Positions 12,301 to 18,300 of a stretch of DNA of 20,566 bases are shown here, in pieces. The notes under the pieces were generated by a model. It made no database searches and had not been told where the DNA came from. It was given only the letters and a program-made list of their open reading frames with translations. Positions within the stretch are counted from its first letter, which is position 1. Each line of letters starts with the position of its first letter. A program made the position numbers and the translations under genes. The DNA comes from Ophiothrix spiculata (taxonomy: Eukaryota > Echinodermata > Ophiuroidea > Amphilepidida > Ophiotrichidae): assembly GCA_000969725.1 (NCBI GenBank), contig JXSR01S028450.1. The stretch is one strand, 5' to 3'.

Positions 12301-15300
12301 ATCCAAATCAACAAATCAAGCAGTGCAAATATGTGCATAATTAAGTACATTGGTACGCAGAACTACTTAACAACAAGCGTCCGAAAGAAAAAACAGCGCA
12401 TGAGTGAAAAACAACCCTGAGAAAAGTATAAGCAGTCAAAATTTCTTTAATATTATCAAGCAAATATCACTATTACATTACCTGCTGGTATTTCCTGAGT
12501 GTTGCCTTGATCGGTACTGGTATAGTATAGTTATCTAGCTTACTGTTGTCTAATAGCTGCTCTATGATATTATGCAAATATAACTATTACATTACCTGCT
12601 GGTATTTCCGGAGTGTAGCCTTGATTGGTACTGGTATAGTATAGTTATCTAGCTTACTGTTGTCTAATAGCTGCTCTAAAAATTGGCGCTCTCTCGCCTT
12701 CTGCTCTATGAGGGCGCTTGGCATAGACGGTGGGTTTGATATTCCAGCCTGTATGTAACAAGAATAGTGTGCCAGCATTAAATTGATTTTGATAAATTAT
12801 TCATCAAAATGTGAAATACAAATAAACCAAATGTGAGGTTGTTAAGGACACATTTGGGTTACCTTGGACATAGCACTTGTCTAGCACTGGTATGATTTGA
12901 TTTTTAAACTTGAACATAATTGTTATCACTAAGTAAACCAAAAAAGTAGGTTCAATTCTTTAGCCAAAAAACATGTGGACAAATGTTACAGACAATGCAT
13001 TGATCATCCAACCCTACGCTGAGCTGAGCAGTATCACTCATCACCTCAATGTCCATGCATTTCCAAGTTATGCATGATGTGTTTCTACAATCTTAGCAAA
13101 AAGTTGTTGGAACACTTTAGTGCACACAACTGCAAAACTAACTAAATCAATAAGTCCATTGAATAGTTGTTAACATTAGGCTACTTTTCCCTTCCCCATT
13201 ATTCAATGTTGCGACACCGAAATCACGCGGATTTCCAATGCCGCAACATTGAACGGGTGAGCGGGGGAACACTTACGCTTAAAATAAACACAGGTGTTCC
13301 AAGACTTTTTGCAAGGATTGTAGGTTCTCACTCTAGTCTAAACTGCTGTGAACTTTTAATTGGAAAGTGCTGTCAGGCCTACTTGAACTTTTGACTTTTA
13401 GTGGCAGTCAAGCTAGCTCAAATGGTAAGGCGCTCGCTTGCGGTGTGGAAGGTCCCTAATTCGAACCCCGCTAGTGCCAAAAGTTGAGTGTGTTGAATTT
13501 GATCATAAAATTTTTTAACACCTAAGAGTTGAAGTAATGAAGCAACAAGTTGTTACTTAGTCAAGATATCTAACCTTTAAGCATTTTGTTACTTGGGCAA
13601 GAAGCTCTTTTCCAATTGCTCTGTGGTTTGGCCAAATCACATTAAACCATTAATTGCCTTAATTCCCCAAGTAATTGTTCCATCTTGGGTTACTACATCA
13701 AGAACTTACCTGCAAAGCTATTGTTTAGTGGGGTTTCCCATAATATGGTGCCACACCACTAAATATTGGTCCAGTCTTGATACCTTCCTCTAATGGCATA
13801 AGTCTAATGAGAGTAGCAAACGACTGCGTCCCAAGCTGCCTGACACACATGGATTAGGTGCCACACCACTAAATATTGGTCCAGTCTTGATACCTACCTC
13901 TAATGGCATAAGTCTAATGAGTGTAGCAAACGACTGCGTCCCAAGCTGCCTGACGCATTCATTCTGATCACTCATTCTACCTAGAAGAGGCACAATCAGT
14001 AGTACAATATATGGCACTATATCCATGCCCAATCTGTCAATGATACCTATGTATTTGTCAAGGAAACAATATATTAATTTTAACTGATCACAGTATCAAT
14101 AAACAAAGATCATTCGCTATTTCTGGACCCAAACTCTGGAACAATTTACCTTTAATATTCAGGAACGCTTCTCCAATAATGACTACTAGTCAGTTCAAGT
14201 TTACTCTCAAGACTCTACTTTTTGAGGACTAATTTGAGTGACTGCATGTGAAATTACCTATAACTTGTACATGATTCTGTTTGTAAGAATTTGTATTTGT
14301 AAAAATTGTATATTTTTAAGGTTTTTTTACAGCACTCAGCGGCTTCTTTGTTATGAGCGCTCAATAATCTCTCCTTATTATTATTAATACACAATTGTGT
14401 TCCCTACATACGTAAAATATTACATGCCACATATGCCAATTATTCAAGAAAACATGGTCTAGTAATTTTTCTAAATTTAGATATCAATTTCAAATGAAAG
14501 GTCACCACTTACAGGGCATCAATTTCAAATTTCAGTTAAATCGGGAAAACCGTGTTGATTTTATAAACAATTTGTTCGAAGTTGTCTAAAGTTTACTGTT
14601 TTAATTTTATTTATGGTTATCATAAATTGACACATTTTCACTTATCATTTTGGCCAAACAGAACGTGTTTTATCACTGCTGGTGCCAACGTGTTGAGAAC
14701 CTGGACAAATCAGATGATCTCATTCGCCTCACAGATCATGAGCACCTTTTTGAGGGGAGCAGTATGTCAAAAGTACTGTGAAGGTAAACCAGACCCTTTT
14801 GTGTGTAAGAGTGACAAACCTTAATAACATACGCAATATAGTGAGTAGAGTCTGGCCTGATACTGAGAATTAGTATTTCTATTTAACCCTTGTTATACGG
14901 AGCGATTTTCACACACATTATACCAAAATGAAGGTCATCCATAAATGTATGCATCACTGTGACGTCATAATTACCAAAATGTGAAATGAAAAATCGGCAT
15001 TTGTACGGAAAATATAGGCAAAAATCACAATTTTCTAAAAAATTGTAGGAATATCCAATTTGCATGCAGTTTTTTGCTAAATATTGTAGAAAATTGCTAG
15101 TTTTACCTAAATACCAAGTTTTAAATGGATATCTGCTATATAAATGACTAAAAAGTACATTTTTAGAATCGCGGAGTTACACCAACCCCCCCCCCCCCCC
15201 CCCCCCAACCTGTGAACTTTGAACGGACACTGTATCCCCCCTGGTGGGAGTTTTCGCTAGAATAAGCAGAAAGGATGAACTTAGAGGTACATTAAGTTGC

Positions 15301-18300
15301 TTTGCGCTGCGCGCGAGGCATTTTTAGTAGCAGAAAAAAATTTTGGTAGGGTGGGTTGATGCAACCCTTTCGTAGAATTATGGTTAATCGTAAAAAAGAA
15401 GCTATGTAAGTTTCAACAGCAAGGATACATGCCACAGCTTCCACTGCTCCCTGTCTCTTCATATCATCATCTGTGGCTTCTAAGGTGGGTACCACACTAG
15501 TCATGACTTCATTCATGGTTGCCATGGTAACAACTTGACTGAGCATGCCCAGACATCGTGCAGCCATGTGACGTACTGCTGTGAACGGATATTGGAGGCT
15601 AAGTATGAGGTATGGCAAGATACCAGCAAGCTGTGAACGAAATCACAATTCAAGATTTGTAAGTAAAAAGGAATATTTTAATTTTAACAAATTGCGTCAA
15701 AAGGTACAACTTTTTTGGCAAACCCGATTCTGAGCTACGGCCAACTAAAGTTGAAAATGAGTGAAAAATGGTCGGGAGGTCAATTTTTAGATATTGTAAA
15801 ACATGAGGTCCTTGGAAGTATATCTTTTCAATGAACTTGCTTTCTGAAAAAAAAACCCTCTAAATGTGAAAAAATTGAGTTGTTTGTGGCTAAGTCAGAT
15901 CCAGTCAGATTGAGTTTAAAGTTGTCATGATTTTCAAATGTGTTTTTTCTCAATGCTGTCATTTGTTTTTTGTCATAGCTCGGTAACCAAATGTCCGATG
16001 CCTTTAATTTTGGTATCATTTTAAAGCAATTTTGATTTTTTTTTTTTGACTTTTGACCCAACTTGTGTAACACACCACAAATATTCTTGATCTTAAGAAA
16101 ATAACACAACCTTTTAAAATGCAACCAACTCAGTAAGTTTGTACAGTTGTTGGATTCATGTAATGAAACTGTAAAGAGCACTACACTCATACTCTAACTT
16201 CTAAACTCATATTCTACAAAAAAGCCATGTCATATGCAAATCTCAATGCAAATGATCAACACTCAACTAAAATTAAAACAGCATTGAAATAACTCTGACT
16301 CTGGAATTCCAATGTGCTTCAAAGTGTTCAGAAGGCTGCGATCACATAGAACTGAATTATCCCATTTGGGTATACGGTGCACAATTTTACTTTGGCAAGT
16401 GTATAGATTCAATCGAACACTGGTTTTGATGCAACCGGACCACATAAGAGGACATTATTCGAAAACCGTATAGCTTAATGTACCTGTATAACATATTGCC
16501 ATCAAATAGAATATAGCGAATACCATATACTTCACTATGTGATGGCAGTCATAGGGTTGTTAATAGACGTAAGCTCTTGATCCTCCAAGGACAAAAATGT
16601 TACAGGTGATTTGTTGTTCCTAATGATACAAGACACGTACGATTTGCATCAACAGATTAAACCTTAACTTACACGACTATGTAGAGTAGTATGAATGGCT
16701 GGAGCAAGGGCTTCTAGTACTTGAAATGAATTCACCAATTCTTGTGCAACTTGGTCTTTGTCATGAAGTAAGACGGGATCTGTTAGAAAAAAAGGTTAAA
16801 CGCAATTTTGTTTTTAATATATTCATATTTTTCAGTGGTCCAGTGTTCTTTACCATGTTGAAAAAGCCATTTCAATTGATAATTAAACCAAAGAAAATAT
16901 ATTAAAAAGACAAAAATGATCAGTGGCGTGCCCAAAGGGGCGGGGCGCTCACTGAGCGATTTAAAAAAAAAACGCTTTTAAATCTCGATAACACTTTTTA
17001 AAATCAGAATGCAAGTGTTATCGAGAGATTTAAAAGCATATTTTTCAAACAATAATTATTTGGGAATTACCTTGAATATAATCAACATTTCCCGTTTTAT
17101 TGGCTCTCTCTGCAGAAAATTCACAAGCAACAATTCCTGCCATACAAGAACTAACGCAGTGGACAGCTGATCAGAATTTCAGAAAATCTAAACAATGGAT
17201 TTTTTTTATAATCTAGCATATTTCACTTACCAAATTTGGTCAAGTTTACATGCTCATGTAATGGTCCTTCAACAGTATGCCAAAGTGATCCTATTGATGT
17301 AATAAGTTCACCTTCAAAATGACTGGCTATCGACGACAAAGCAAATTCAGCTCCACGTCGTTGTAGCTGACATGGATCTCTTATATCGTCTTGGAGACTG
17401 GTGAGGCTGAAAGATGAGGTGAGGTCTGACAGATAACTGCCCTTGCTGCTGGATTTGGAAAAGGTGGCCCGCCGATGTATGGCTGAGAGTGCTGCAGCCT
17501 GTAAAATGATAAATAAGATAAAAAAGGGATTAAGATCTTGAACAAAAGACAAAAGTGAATCAGCTTTAAAGTACGGTTGTAGTCTAAAGCACTCACATAA
17601 GACTGTGTAATAGGAAGAGGTATTGTATGATAAGCAACTAATAGTGTGTTAAAAGGTCAAATGATTTCATTAAAAGATATTGCCTGACATCTATCAATCG
17701 CGATACCAAGACTTTAGATTTTCAAGCGTACTGTTAGTAGGGTATATTGGTAAACATTGAGCTTTATCTTCTGATGAAATTCTGGAATTCTGGGCGCATC
17801 ATGAAATGGAGCGTAAACGCATAAACTTCCCTCTGTATTTCCAAGCTTGGAGCTTGTTTAAGTACACCATATCATTGTTTATATATCATTAATTATTTTT
17901 CTTTTGTGATACTGCTTCATTGGCAATTCTTGTCTCGCTGAAATTATAAGAAAATGAAATGAAACTAACCTGCTGTTGTTTTACAAGTGTTACTATACCA
18001 AGGTGTTTATCACACTTTGTTGTTATAACAGGGGGTGCCACAGTTGATGGAGAAGCGGGTCTAGATCCTGCTTCACTCGAACCCATACCACTCATAGCCA
18101 TTGGCTTGACCGGTTCAGTGGCCGATGGTGTATGATTGGAGTCTCCACACACACAATTACACAGGTTCTTGAGGATTTTTGGATTCGGGCATGGCGTCCT
18201 GGTAACGCAGAGTTGGATCAGTTTGGCTAAGCTGCTTGCTGAACGGCTCTGTCAAAATAATAGAGAGATTGATGATACAATTGATGATGCAAAGTGTGTG

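Larger units (their letters stand above)
14047..15428 (-). promoter_or_regulatory. U12-type (minor spliceosome) intron of BTAF1
   Basis: Seen on the minus strand: donor GTATCCTT (plus-strand 15421-15428), branch motif TTTCCTTGAC (plus-strand 14057-14066) with its A 11 bases before the acceptor AG, and no long pyrimidine tract between branch and AG. These match the established U12 consensus (RTATCCTT donor; TTCCTTRAC branch, 10-20 nt from the acceptor). Phase 1 is common for such introns. All other introns here have ordinary donors. The intron also holds a LINE tail, a 21-base C run and about 700 bases with nothing recognised. Confidence 0.9.

Noticed and set aside
14582..14824. 80-codon plus-strand open frame
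   Set aside because: Inside the U12-type intron, antisense to the gene, no family features.
15828..16190. 120-codon minus-strand open frame in the correct orientation for BTAF1
   Set aside because: No similarity to BTAF1, and exons 5 and 6 already join in frame across it ([11 protein letters not shown]).
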